A DNA stretch of 24,420 nucleotides, taken from Acidimicrobiaceae bacterium (GTDB lineage: Bacteria > Actinomycetota > Acidimicrobiia > Acidimicrobiales > UBA8592). Positions within the stretch are counted from its first letter, which is position 1; each line of letters opens with the position of its first letter. Positions 14,101 through 21,220 of the stretch are shown in pieces. The DNA lies in NCBI GenBank assembly GCA_002724825.1, contig PBPU01000124.1, positions 1 to 24,420 on the forward strand, read 5' to 3'. The notes beneath the pieces are model-generated. The model worked only from the letters and a program-made list of their open reading frames with translations. It searched no databases and was not told where the DNA came from. The position numbers and the translations under genes are program-made.

Positions 14101-14666
14101 CTGAACTTTTTCTCATAGAGCCTACGTTTCTTGGAAAATATCTTTTTAATTCTTTGCAGCTCAGTACCTGTAAACTTCCTGACCTTGTTGTCATTTTCTA
14201 GCGCCTCGATCCGCTCGATACCAAACCGTTTAATCAAACCGATCCGCATATCAGCTACCGCACCGCTTAACCACCGATTGCATTTTTTGCATTGCCCTAC
14301 GCAATTGAAAAGATGAAATCTGTGGGCTGGGCTTGAACCTCGACTGCGATAATGCCCAGCATCGAAAGCCCCTCCTCGTTTTGCCGACATCTGTTCTGTT
14401 CCGCAGCTAATACAAGGTTTGTTTTTATCCCTGACTCGGATGTAGTGATTAAATTCTTTCTGCGCTTCTTTGACATAATCGTTATAAGTTTTCAGTCTCT
14501 CTTTACGGTCTGCCCTATCCTTTCGCATAACTTTGTCATGCACTTGCTTTGCGTAATGCGATTTTTGATATTTCTTAAAACAATCCCAGGAACATAAAGC
14601 AACAAGGTTACTTATTATCGCTCCGTTCCCCACTTTCGCTCTGCACATCTTGCAACGTCTGGGCAT
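14097..14666 (-). CDS. ninG: NinG/Rap recombination protein
   Basis: This 189-residue protein matches lambda NinG (Rap), a structure-specific nuclease that acts on branched recombination intermediates. The N-terminal zinc site is MPRRCKMCRAKVGN with LCSWDCFKKYQ; long basic helices follow. The C-terminal HNH-like part has PCISCGTEQ, DAGHYRSRG and FNCVGQCKKCNRWLSG. ATG 14666 is chosen because it gives the conserved MPRRC start and has GGAAGA upstream. It sits with ninB in the replication operon, as in lambdoid phages. Confidence 0.92.
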   Translation of the reverse strand: MPRRCKMCRAKVGNGAIISNLVALCSWDCFKKYQKSHYAKQVHDKVMRKDRADRKERLKTYNDYVKEAQKEFNHYIRVRDKNKPCISCGTEQMSAKRGGAFDAGHYRSRGSSPAHRFHLFNCVGQCKKCNRWLSGAVADMRIGLIKRFGIERIEALENDNKVRKFTGTELQRIKKIFSKKRRLYEKKFR

Positions 14667-14760
14667 GTTCTTCCAACGCCTCCAAAGTATTTTCGAGTCT
14701 CTCAAGCAACTCTAAAAATCGTTCTGCGTCAGCCTCATCAAGTTCTATTAAAAATTTCAT
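14608..14760 (-). CDS. Small coiled-coil protein between ninB and ninG (50 aa)
   Basis: ATG 14760 overlaps the ninB stop as ATGA, and the frame runs 50 codons into the ninG 5' end (59-base overlap). The protein is acidic and leucine-rich (MKFLIELDEADAERFLELLE, then RLENTLEALEEHAQTLQDVQ) and should form a coiled coil. The coupling and heptad-like leucines argue for a real gene. It contains the ribosome-binding site of ninG. Confidence 0.6.
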   Translation of the reverse strand: MKFLIELDEADAERFLELLERLENTLEALEEHAQTLQDVQSESGERSDNK

Positions 14761-15167
14761 CTTTCTGGAAACGGAACGTGAACTCCGAATTTTTCTCCTA
14801 AATGTCTGTTGATGATGTCGTAGATCATACTAAGCTCAGACCTGTCTAAGTCCCTGGTCGATTTCTTTTCTGTCTGCGCCTCCTGCACGACTCTCCAAAT
14901 ATGTTCTTTAACTAAATGATCCGTCCACTTAATCGCAGTAACACCATCTTTAAGCACCATCGAGCAATCAAGCCCTTTCTCATTTAAAGTTAAAGCAAGC
15001 TCTCTTAGATAGACATGCAACGCCCTATTCTGGCGTTGCGTCCTCGTCTTTGCCGTGGTCCATTCAACCTCGACATAACCATTTTCAGCATACAACTCTT
15101 CTAACTTTTTCTTGCAATAAGCAAGCGAGTTATCATCTTTTACTATCCAGAATTGATGCTGCTTCAT
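14757..15167 (-). CDS. ninB: NinB recombination protein
   Basis: This 136-residue protein matches the NinB (Orf) family, a single-strand-DNA-binding recombination mediator that can replace RecFOR functions. Recognised segments are TRTQRQNRALHVYLRELA, IKWTDHLVKEHIWRVVQE, QTEKKSTRDLDRSELSMIYD and the closing LGEKFGVHVPFP. It is coupled by ATGA overlaps to the helicase gene upstream and to the 50-residue gene downstream. Confidence 0.92.
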   Translation of the reverse strand: MKQHQFWIVKDDNSLAYCKKKLEELYAENGYVEVEWTTAKTRTQRQNRALHVYLRELALTLNEKGLDCSMVLKDGVTAIKWTDHLVKEHIWRVVQEAQTEKKSTRDLDRSELSMIYDIINRHLGEKFGVHVPFPER

Positions 15168-16120
15168 TTTCCAAAATCCAATGCAACAGAGTTGGCACCC
15201 TTGTGCGATAGCATTTGTCTACTTGGATGCGACCAGAGATTGATCGAACCTTCAAAGGGGTGATACCGCTGCTTTGCGACAATCAATTTTTGACAGCAAT
15301 GGGTTTCTAGATATTCAGCCTCTTTCTCTTCAAGTGGCTCTGGGTAATTTTCTTGCTTCTGCATAATCTCCATCTTTTTCTTGTTCAACCAAACAAGAAA
15401 AACAGTGGAGCATAGATCCACAATAGCTCCATTACCTCGAATAGTCTGCCGTTGAGGAATCTGAGCCTCTCCATCGTTTTTCTTTTCCAGAGCGTGATGA
15501 ACTAACATCACATGCACATCAAGAGATCTAGCAAGACCAGTAAGGGCAGAGACAAACTCTCTCTCTGCATCCAGGTCATTATTAATTCCACACATCATTA
15601 ACGAATCGAGACAGATAACTTTACAGCCCTTCTCTGCCATTGCCCGAATAATGCCCAGGGCCATGAGTGGTGCCACAGTCCCACGATAATCAAAACCGTA
15701 GATTTTGCCCTTGGTATAGTCTAAGAAGTGATTCACAAATTGTTTTGACGGTGCGGATCCAGATGCAGCTGCTTGCCAGATCATTATCTCGGCTACATCT
15801 TCAAGGTCCATTTCAAAGGAGGCTAACCCTACTTTGGTTTGTTGCGAGAGCCATAACAAGACCTGACTAATCAAAGTAGTTTTTCGGTGACCAGCTAACC
15901 CTGCAACCAGGGATAATTCTTTTTCTCTGAGCCTGACAAGATCCACGGTCTTGCCCCAGGGTAAGGTAAAGCCCGAAGTGCTCCTGGGATTTTCGATACG
16001 ATGATGAACTCGTTCAGCAATATCTTCAAACGAACTAATCCGCTGCGATGAGGCCACTGACATGGCCTCTTGCAGCTCGGCATTTGTAAACTCAGTAACA
16101 TCAACTTTTTCAAAACTCAT
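15164..16120 (-). CDS. Replicative helicase-like RecA-fold ATPase
   Basis: This 318-residue protein has the RecA-fold core of DnaB/RepA-type hexameric helicases without the DnaB N-terminal domain. Visible are the P-loop at 74-81 (GLAGHRKT), Walker B in KVICLDSLM, a motif like H3 in HVMLVHHALEK, a RGNGAIVDLCSTVFLVW segment and a basic KQRYHPFEG near the end that resembles an arginine-finger loop. The P-loop has Arg79 where Gly is usual before the Lys. It probably unwinds DNA at the fork with the initiator encoded upstream, to which it is coupled by ATGA. Confidence 0.8.
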   Translation of the reverse strand: MSFEKVDVTEFTNAELQEAMSVASSQRISSFEDIAERVHHRIENPRSTSGFTLPWGKTVDLVRLREKELSLVAGLAGHRKTTLISQVLLWLSQQTKVGLASFEMDLEDVAEIMIWQAAASGSAPSKQFVNHFLDYTKGKIYGFDYRGTVAPLMALGIIRAMAEKGCKVICLDSLMMCGINNDLDAEREFVSALTGLARSLDVHVMLVHHALEKKNDGEAQIPQRQTIRGNGAIVDLCSTVFLVWLNKKKMEIMQKQENYPEPLEEKEAEYLETHCCQKLIVAKQRYHPFEGSINLWSHPSRQMLSHKGANSVALDFGK

Positions 16121-16650
16121 ATGCCAAAACTCTCGTCATATTTCATCAATCCAGATTTATTATTTACCTTATTACCTTTATTCCCTTTATTATGATGTGG
16201 CGGGTTGCTGGCGGCTTGCTGGCGGCTTGTTGGCGATTTTGCTGGCGACTTTTGAAAAGGATTGTAATTAGTTATTGTTATTATTGAATATTTTGGCCTT
16301 CTGACCTGGCGAATCATGTTGCACGTTTTTGCCATAGAAATGAATTTACGCAAACGGTAGGGAGAAATGCCTAATCGTTTGCTGAAGGAATCGCGTCCGT
16401 AAATGAACTGCCCTCGCTTCAAATTAACTAACTCTTCATTAAATATTGATTCGTGATTTTTAAACGATGCCAACAACAAAAACTCAATCCAAATCTTTAG
16501 ATACTCTGGGTTTTCGTACACCCAATGTTTTCGTATCTGTCTGTGGAGACTGATGTAACCCTCTCCTGGCGAGTAATAATTTTGCTCTTGTGTATCGCTC
16601 CCAATCTCTTCCTGTTGGTCGCTCAATGCTGTGTTCTCCGATAAAAACAA
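16117..16650 (-). CDS. O-like replication initiator (winged-helix)
   Basis: A 177-residue protein. From about residue 30 it has the phage replisome-organiser pattern: GYISLHRQIRKHWVYENPEY, then NLKRGQFIYGRDSFSKRLGI and IITITNYNPFQ. The C-terminal linker is low in complexity (KSPAKSPTSRQQ; NKGNKGNK) and is encoded by four 11-bp iterons, as in lambda O, where ori lies inside the gene. The 5' end overlaps the primase-like gene by 167 bases. The true start may be later, as the conserved part begins near residue 29, but no internal ATG exists there. Confidence 0.65.
   Translation of the reverse strand: MFLSENTALSDQQEEIGSDTQEQNYYSPGEGYISLHRQIRKHWVYENPEYLKIWIEFLLLASFKNHESIFNEELVNLKRGQFIYGRDSFSKRLGISPYRLRKFISMAKTCNMIRQVRRPKYSIITITNYNPFQKSPAKSPTSRQQAASNPPHHNKGNKGNKVNNKSGLMKYDESFGI
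16160..16249. other. Probable replication origin (iterons plus AT-rich tract)
   Basis: Four 11-bp direct repeats lie at 16205, 16216, 16227 and 16239: TTGCTGGCGGC twice, TTGTTGGCGAT and TTGCTGGCGAC, with a single base before the last. Beside them is an AT-rich run (about 16160-16198) with its own 9-base near-repeats TTACCTTTA. Both lie inside the initiator gene. Iterons next to an AT-rich unwinding element within the initiator gene is the lambda ori layout. Confidence 0.65.
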
Positions 16651-16942
16651 TGGTTTCCTCTAACTCCCAATCTATATTGTCTTTTGGTTTTGACGGTCCA
16701 TTGCGACCGTCAAACCAAAGCTCACTTTTATTGATCCCAAGGGCTGCACAGATCTCATCCAACGTGCAACCAGCATGGCAATGCACTAGCCATCGATCCT
16801 CTGCCCTCTTGATATAAAAGCTCGGATCGGAATCCTCATGCGCTGGACACTGACAAGCCCACTGGTTCTCCCCTAGCTTCCGCACTCCTTGCAACTTGTT
16901 AAAGCCAGGGAAATTTTCCACTGTGCCTTTTGCTAACCTCAA
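16484..16942 (-). CDS. CHC2 zinc-finger primase-like protein
   Basis: A 152-residue protein carrying the primase zinc-finger signature: WACQCPAHEDSDPSFYI, then VHCHAGCTLDEICAALGI. The TOPRIM catalytic domain is absent, so it either provides only the DNA-recognition part of a primase or acts with another protein. Start codons are non-ATG: TTG 16942, or GTG 16921 with AAAGG upstream. The C-terminal 55 residues overlap the initiator gene in another frame. Confidence 0.75.
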   Translation of the reverse strand: MRLAKGTVENFPGFNKLQGVRKLGENQWACQCPAHEDSDPSFYIKRAEDRWLVHCHAGCTLDEICAALGINKSELWFDGRNGPSKPKDNIDWELEETIVFIGEHSIERPTGRDWERYTRAKLLLARRGLHQSPQTDTKTLGVRKPRVSKDLD

Positions 16943-17168
16943 TCAGATTCCAAAAATCTTCAGGTTCTTCAATGATGTAAAAGATTCGCTTGTTTAATTT
17001 CTCAAGCTTTAGCATCTTACTAACCGCTGGTTGCGTAATGCCGAAAGTATCTGCAACCTCTTCTTGCTCTAAGTTGTACAGGGTCATCCACCGCTTCAAA
17101 GTTAAGTGGTCTCCCATCGGCTTTTCTTCATCTGACTTTGTTAGTTTTTCTATATGACTAATGGTCAT
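16899..17168 (-). CDS. Small helix-turn-helix regulator (89 aa)
   Basis: HTH pattern at LTLKRWMTLYNLEQEEVADT with FGITQPAVSKML as recognition helix, typical of Cro-sized or CII-sized phage regulators. ATG 17168 is preferred to TTG 17180. It lies between the XRE gene and the replication genes and probably tunes early transcription. A short C-terminal tail (FWNLIEVSKRHSGKFPWL) overlaps the next gene. Confidence 0.7.
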   Translation of the reverse strand: MTISHIEKLTKSDEEKPMGDHLTLKRWMTLYNLEQEEVADTFGITQPAVSKMLKLEKLNKRIFYIIEEPEDFWNLIEVSKRHSGKFPWL

Positions 17169-17188
17169 CTCTATTTCCAAAAAAAAGT

Positions 17189-17593
17189 TTATTCGTAGCG
17201 GTTAAGTCTTTCTCTCGCTTTATTTGCGTGAGATGGCGCTTGTTCTAGATATTTAACTAACTCCTGCGCCTCTTTTATCGCTTGGATAGTTTCCTCACCT
17301 AACGGAAAGAGATTCCCAGGAACGATGCCTAAAATTTCACACATTTCGAAAAACCGTATTATAGAAAACTGAGATTCATCGTTTGGATTTTCATAACTTT
17401 GGTACGTGTTTTTATGAACTCCTAGAGCTTCAGCCATATCATCCTGGCTATATCCACGCTTTTTCCTAAACTCTTTAATACGCCCTTTCACAATCGCGAC
17501 TTGTTTAGTCCGATTGTTTCTTTTTGTGGTCAGTTTGCAGCCTTTATTCAATATTCCCCCTATTACCTCTTGGTCCCCCAGCAACTGCAACAC
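17189..17593 (-). CDS. XRE-family HTH regulator
   Basis: The HTH_3 domain starts at VKGRIKEFRKKRGYSQDDMA and continues EALGVHKNTYQSYENPND, a textbook XRE fold of about 60 residues. A helical C-terminus of about 45 residues follows. All upstream starts are non-ATG (GTG 17593; TTG 17554 with GGGGGA nearby), so the first 14-40 residues are uncertain. It is second in the early operon and may act like CII or a second Cro. Confidence 0.75.
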   Translation of the reverse strand: MLQLLGDQEVIGGILNKGCKLTTKRNNRTKQVAIVKGRIKEFRKKRGYSQDDMAEALGVHKNTYQSYENPNDESQFSIIRFFEMCEILGIVPGNLFPLGEETIQAIKEAQELVKYLEQAPSHANKARERLNRYE

Positions 17594-18098
17594 TTACCAG
17601 AGAGTAAACATACTTAGGTTTTCCGCTAACTTTTTCTCCCATCACAATTTTGAATCGATCACCATCTTTATCAGCAATCGCATAGAGTCTGTTAGCCATC
17701 AAATCGTCTGTGTAATTTTCAGATACGATTAAAGATGAGCCAGGAGGGAATCGATACGACTCTCCCCAAGCTTTAAAGTTAATTTCCTCATCACCGTAAA
17801 TTTCAAATACGTGTCCTGCAGTGATGGTCACTGTTTTAAAATAGGGAATAGAGCAATCAGACATAAGATGTTTTACTCGCCAAAAGTATGGGAAAGCATC
17901 AGGATCTGCATAGTTATAGATGTCGAGCCTAAAATGATCACAAATCTTAACTAAATTATCAGAGCTGACATCACTCTGATTTAAAATCTGACCTAGCCGA
18001 TTCGGTGACCAACCCATATTTTTACTTGCTGTTGATAACGACATCTTTGCTGCTTTTAGTATTTTTTTTACGTCTGTTTTTAAATTTTTCGTTTGCAT
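17544..18098 (-). CDS. Early-operon repressor-like protein (HTH plus S24-like fold)
   Basis: A 184-residue protein from ATG 18098; another ATG at 18119 would add seven residues. The N-terminal HTH is KILKAAKMSLSTASKNMGWS with PNRLGQILNQ. The C-terminal part (RFPPGSSLIVSENYTDD and FKIVMGEKVSG) resembles the LexA/S24 dimerisation fold, without an evident Ser-Lys catalytic pair. It is the first minus-strand gene, in the Cro position, divergent from the CI-like gene. It probably represses its partner's or its own promoter. Confidence 0.65.
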   Translation of the reverse strand: MQTKNLKTDVKKILKAAKMSLSTASKNMGWSPNRLGQILNQSDVSSDNLVKICDHFRLDIYNYADPDAFPYFWRVKHLMSDCSIPYFKTVTITAGHVFEIYGDEEINFKAWGESYRFPPGSSLIVSENYTDDLMANRLYAIADKDGDRFKIVMGEKVSGKPKYVYSLVSVAVAGGPRGNRGNIE

Positions 18099-18127
18099 AC
18101 CTATATTCCACGGTTTCATATACTAAC

Positions 18128-18136
18128 ATCATAGCA
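18128..18136 (-). promoter_or_regulatory. Extended -10 promoter of early minus operon
   Basis: On the minus strand TGCTATGAT gives an extended -10 element (TATGAT with TG one base upstream). The -35 region is weak (TAATGT) and is occupied by the 12-bp palindrome. The predicted start is near 18121. Confidence 0.45.
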
Positions 18137-18141
18137 TTTAA

Positions 18142-18170
18142 AAAAAACACACATTAGCTGTGTGTTTTTT
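18142..18170. promoter_or_regulatory. Operator palindrome in divergent control region
   Basis: AAAAAACACACA and TGTGTGTTTTTT form a perfect 12-bp inverted repeat around TTAGC. A further half-site AAAACACACA lies at 18183-18192. It covers the -35 and spacer of the minus-strand promoter, the expected place for repressor binding. Confidence 0.65.
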
Positions 18171-18224
18171 CAAAATATTTTTAAAACACACAATCTAAAT
18201 TGGTTTTAAGAGCGCCAAAATTTT

Positions 18225-18239
18225 GACAGACTTACTGTC
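18225..18239. promoter_or_regulatory. Second operator candidate GACAG-N5-CTGTC
   Basis: A 5-bp inverted repeat with a 5-base spacer, 40-55 bases upstream of the CI-like promoter. Its half-site resembles the CAGACAC-N5-GTGTCTG site upstream of the recombination genes (19022-19040), so one regulator could act on both. Confidence 0.4.
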
Positions 18240-18278
18240 CGATTTAAAAACCATTTGTTATTTGACATAACTGATGGT

Positions 18279-18284
18279 TATAAT
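18279..18284 (+). promoter_or_regulatory. -10 element TATAAT for a leaderless repressor mRNA
   Basis: A perfect TATAAT lies 7 bases before ATG 18291, so transcription would start at or next to the A of the start codon. The nearby TTGACA (18262) is only 11 bases away and cannot serve as its -35. Leaderless cI mRNA is known from the lambda maintenance promoter. Confidence 0.45.
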
Positions 18285-18290
18285 GTGGAG

Positions 18291-18965
18291 ATGGAAGACT
18301 TTAAACGACTCGAAAAAATATTTAAACAGAGACAACTTGAAGCGGATGCCAGGGGCGAGACTTTTGATCAAATTGATCTCGCAAATGCTCTTAACCCACC
18401 AGTTAGCCAAACGGCTATATCTAAATGGATGAAAGCAAAGCCTGGGACTAAAAGCGAAAGTCTGATCCCTGATGACCGAGTACCAGAACTTGCAGAAATA
18501 CTAGAAGTAAGGATTGATGAAATTTCACCTTTAGTAGCCGCCAAAATAGAGGCAGCAGCAGCAAATCTACCCATTTCCTCTAAGGTTGCCTTCAGGCAAG
18601 TAAAAGTTTTAGCAGGTGATAAAGTGGTAGATTTGATAGCAGCAATCAGCAAAGGCAAGGCCCCGAAAATAACGGAGTTTAGACATTGTCCTCAGAACCA
18701 TTCAGACAGCACCTACGCTCTTCAGCAGCAAGGTGAAGCCATGAGTGCCATTCCAGACGGATCGTGGCTCTATGTTGACGTGGAGCAGTCTCCTGAGATC
18801 GGCAAGCCTGTGCTTTTGCTTAGAGGCAAAAGCTGGGATGTCGCAAACTGGAAAGGGAACAATTACTGCGAATTTACCAACCCTGACTACCCTGATCGTA
18901 TCTTTAAAATTACAAATAAAGATCATGTCATTGGCAGGGTGATCCAGGTAGATATCATCCTCTAA
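18291..18965 (+). CDS. CI-like repressor with degenerate S24 domain
   Basis: A 224-residue protein from ATG 18291; the frame is open back to a TTG at 18255. The N-terminal DNA-binding part has PPVSQTAISKWMKAKPGTKS as recognition region. The C-terminal LexA/CI-like S24 fold runs from STYALQQQGEAMSAIPDGSW to CEFTNPDYPDRIFKI. The usual catalytic serine in G-x-S-M is Ala150 (GEAM), and the lysine expected about 36 residues on aligns with Asn186 or Lys188. It should dimerise and repress the early minus operon but is unlikely to self-cleave. Confidence 0.8.
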   Translation: MEDFKRLEKIFKQRQLEADARGETFDQIDLANALNPPVSQTAISKWMKAKPGTKSESLIPDDRVPELAEILEVRIDEISPLVAAKIEAAAANLPISSKVAFRQVKVLAGDKVVDLIAAISKGKAPKITEFRHCPQNHSDSTYALQQQGEAMSAIPDGSWLYVDVEQSPEIGKPVLLLRGKSWDVANWKGNNYCEFTNPDYPDRIFKITNKDHVIGRVIQVDIIL

Positions 18966-19021
18966 AAAAATTTAGGCTCTGATATGACTATTAGTGGTAT
19001 CAATAGACTCATCAGGTAAAT

Positions 19022-19040
19022 CAGACACACATAGTGTCTG
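19022..19040. promoter_or_regulatory. Operator candidate CAGACAC-N5-GTGTCTG
   Basis: A perfect 7-bp inverted repeat with a 5-base spacer, 26 bases before the start of the annealing-protein gene. It probably controls the plus-strand recombination operon. No good promoter hexamers were found around it. Confidence 0.5.
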
Positions 19041-19065
19041 TTAAAAAAATCATGAGGTGAATTTT

Positions 19066-19713
19066 ATGGCAGCAAAGAAAAAGCCAGGAGTCGTTAAGGT
19101 ATCGGGCGGTAAAGAGTACAAAATGGTTGTGGCACGGATAGAAGACTTCAGAACCAATGAAATTACCAAGGATTGGGGAATTAACACTGAGATCCTTTTT
19201 CATTCACCAGATGAATCCTGCGTCATCAAAGCTACCATTTATGATGAAAGTGGTCGGCTCAGAGGATCAGGTATCGCCAACGACCGCTTTGATCATTCAA
19301 AACTGCATCCTAAAAGTTTTATGGAGCTTTGCGAGACAAGTGCCATAGGACGAGCCCTTTCTAGTATAGGGCTTGCTGGCGGCACCGAATATGCTTCTGC
19401 TGACGAAATTTACTTTGCCCTGCAAAAGACAGTTAAGACATATAGCAAGTCAAAGTCAGAGCCAGAACCAGAGGCAAAGCCTGAATTAAAGGTTGTTGAT
19501 ACGCCAGAGGCTACAGAGGACGAAGAAGCTGAGAAAAAAGCTCAGAAGATCGCCTGGGGCAAATTAAACTCTGCTGCGAAGACTATGTCAAAAGACACCT
19601 TTCTCAAGAAATGGGCTGATTACAAGAAAACTGCTCCTGCGAAGTACATCGATGCAATTGAAAAATCATCAATGCCTGATTGGCTGGAGGCATTCGATGC
19701 GCGAGAAAAATGA
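19066..19713 (+). CDS. Single-strand annealing protein (ERF/Rad52-like)
   Basis: A 215-residue protein. The conserved segment MELCETSAIGRALSSIGLAG with TEYASADEI is typical of ERF/Sak-type phage annealing proteins. The N-terminus (GKEYKMVVARIEDFRTN) forms the core strands. The C-terminal part has an acidic linker rich in Pro and Glu (about 130-160), then a small helical domain. ATG 19066 with GAGGTGA upstream is preferred to GTG 19057. It anneals strands exposed by the downstream exonuclease; the 17-base overlap with that gene supports a paired function. Confidence 0.75.
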   Translation: MAAKKKPGVVKVSGGKEYKMVVARIEDFRTNEITKDWGINTEILFHSPDESCVIKATIYDESGRLRGSGIANDRFDHSKLHPKSFMELCETSAIGRALSSIGLAGGTEYASADEIYFALQKTVKTYSKSKSEPEPEAKPELKVVDTPEATEDEEAEKKAQKIAWGKLNSAAKTMSKDTFLKKWADYKKTAPAKYIDAIEKSSMPDWLEAFDAREK

Positions 19714-20320
19714 GCTGCAGGATCCAGCGAACGATCCAGATCGCATTGGCTGCATCTCAGCCAGCGATCTCAATGATGGCATCTCTGGTCCCAAGGGTAG
19801 AAAAACCTACATTAGGAAAAAGGGTGCAGAACGGATGAACGGCAAAGCAAATCCGCAGATTCAAACTTGGCAGATGGAACGAGGTGACAGGTTAGAACCA
19901 GAAGCTTTAGAGATAGCGGAGACTGTTAAAGGGTTGGAGATCATTGACATGCCTTTTACCAAACATCCAAAGATAGCTTATTTTGGGGCAAGTCCTGATG
20001 GGATCTATGAAGATAGATCCGCTCTGATAGAAGTGAAATGCCCTACCACCATTGAGCGGCACATGGCGGTCCTTGAAGGTGAGATTGAGGAAAAGCGGTA
20101 CCTGATTCAAATGCAAGCGCAACTGTGCGTGTTCAGGTCTGAAGGTTATCACACGGTTGATTTCGTCAGTTATTTCCCAGATATGACCGAACCAGACAAA
20201 AGGATCGCTATCGTGCCATATCGGCCCAAAAAGGCCGAATTGGACACGTTAGAGTCTGAGGTTAAAAAGTTAAACGATGAAATAAGAGATTACATTAAAA
20301 ACTTGAGGAGCAAGAAATGA
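19697..20320 (+). CDS. YqaJ/lambda-exonuclease-type recombinase nuclease
   Basis: A 207-residue PD-(D/E)xK nuclease. The motifs are E61 in QMERGDRLEPEA, D101 in GASPDGI, E112-x-K114 in ALIEVKCP, and the YLIQMQAQLCV helix carrying the conserved Gln. ATG 19697 has GGAGG six bases upstream. It degrades one strand from double-strand ends so that the annealing protein can pair the tails. It is coupled to both neighbours (the next gene starts inside its stop region). Confidence 0.9.
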   Translation: MREKNELQDPANDPDRIGCISASDLNDGISGPKGRKTYIRKKGAERMNGKANPQIQTWQMERGDRLEPEALEIAETVKGLEIIDMPFTKHPKIAYFGASPDGIYEDRSALIEVKCPTTIERHMAVLEGEIEEKRYLIQMQAQLCVFRSEGYHTVDFVSYFPDMTEPDKRIAIVPYRPKKAELDTLESEVKKLNDEIRDYIKNLRSKK

Positions 20321-20655
20321 ATAGAGCTATGCTGGTCGGTCGCCTGGGCAAAGATCCAGAGACATCAGAAGTAAAAGACACCACAGTCACTAAGTTTTCC
20401 CTAGCAACGCAGAGAGGAAAAGACAAACCAACCCAATGGCACAACATTGTGGCCTGGGGAAAAACAGGCACAGTCTTGCAGGAATATGTGAAGAAGGGAG
20501 ATCAATTAGCCATTGAGGGCGAGATCCGCAACGGATCCTATGAAAAGGATGGCAAGAAGGTTTATACCAGCGAGATTAATCTAGACTCATTTACTTTCAT
20601 AGGCGGTAAAAGCAATAATAATGATAGCGACACTGAAGATGAACCGCCATTCTAG
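20317..20655 (+). CDS. ssb: Single-stranded DNA-binding protein
   Basis: A 112-residue OB-fold protein opening MNRAMLVGRLGKDPE with VTKFSLATQR, WHNIVAWGKTG and YVKKGDQLAIEGEIRNGSYE. It ends in an acidic tip DTEDEPPF, a good match to the SSB-Ct peptide that recruits partner enzymes. Shorter than chromosomal SSB because the linker is short. It completes the recombination module. Confidence 0.95.
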   Translation: MNRAMLVGRLGKDPETSEVKDTTVTKFSLATQRGKDKPTQWHNIVAWGKTGTVLQEYVKKGDQLAIEGEIRNGSYEKDGKKVYTSEINLDSFTFIGGKSNNNDSDTEDEPPF

Positions 20656-20732
20656 AATCTTGGGAGTGCCGTGGCTTCCCAGATACCTCGCTGACTACTC
20701 TGGTCAGTGTCTAAGATCAAGGGGATATTGAG

Positions 20733-20954
20733 GTGGCGACCGAAGATCTCCATCCACGGCCTACTCTTTCTGATCGCCAGAAACGCGATGACATTCTGGC
20801 GAAACAGAAAGAGATTTCTCCCTGGTTAACATTCATGCCCTTGAGTTGTATCTGCCCACACTGTGGGTTTGATTTTGTGGATTTTGAACCAGCCTATAAA
20901 GAATTAATTACAGGGTGTCCTAATGTCGGATGCTTTAGGAGCTATTGCGAATGA
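20733..20954 (+). CDS. Small zinc-finger protein (73 aa)
   Basis: Starts at GTG 20733 with GGGGAT upstream. The C-terminal half has CICPHCGFDF and then GCPNVGCFRSYC, enough cysteines for one zinc ribbon. No enzyme motif. The stop overlaps the next start (ATGA). Probably a small DNA- or protein-binding accessory factor. Confidence 0.6.
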   Translation: MATEDLHPRPTLSDRQKRDDILAKQKEISPWLTFMPLSCICPHCGFDFVDFEPAYKELITGCPNVGCFRSYCE

Positions 20955-21220
20955 ATGATTTATCAGAAGAAGCACAACACTTGGTAGAGGGTCTTGAGTT
21001 TGCAAAGGAAATGGATCGAGTCATTGGTCACATATCAGATGCTATGGAACAAAAGTCTGAGTTAAGAACAGAATCAATGCACATGTTAGTACCTTGCTTT
21101 ATTTCGATGGCAGCTCAAATGAGCTTGAGACTAGCTATAACAAAGGACCAATGGCTGGAATTAGCAGAAATAACTTATAGAGAGCATTCTAAAATAAACG
21201 AATCAACGAGTACTCACTAA
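20951..21220 (+). CDS. Hypothetical helical protein (89 aa)
   Basis: ATG 20951 overlaps the preceding stop and has AGGAG upstream; a TTG at 20945 is in frame but less likely. The sequence is helical, with LVEGLEFAKEMDRVIGHISD and PCFISMAAQMSLRLAIT. It is Met-rich, with no recognised domain. Its stop overlaps the AlpA-like gene start (TAATG). Confidence 0.6.
   Translation: MNDLSEEAQHLVEGLEFAKEMDRVIGHISDAMEQKSELRTESMHMLVPCFISMAAQMSLRLAITKDQWLELAEITYREHSKINESTSTH

Noticed and set aside
18262..18284. TTGACA and TATAAT as one sigma-70 promoter
   Set aside because: Spacing is 11 bases, too short for -35/-10 pairing; only the -10 was kept.
20656..20732. Hairpins CTGAC/GTCAG and GGGAG/CTTCCC as a terminator after ssb
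   Set aside because: Stems are short or imperfect and no T tract follows.
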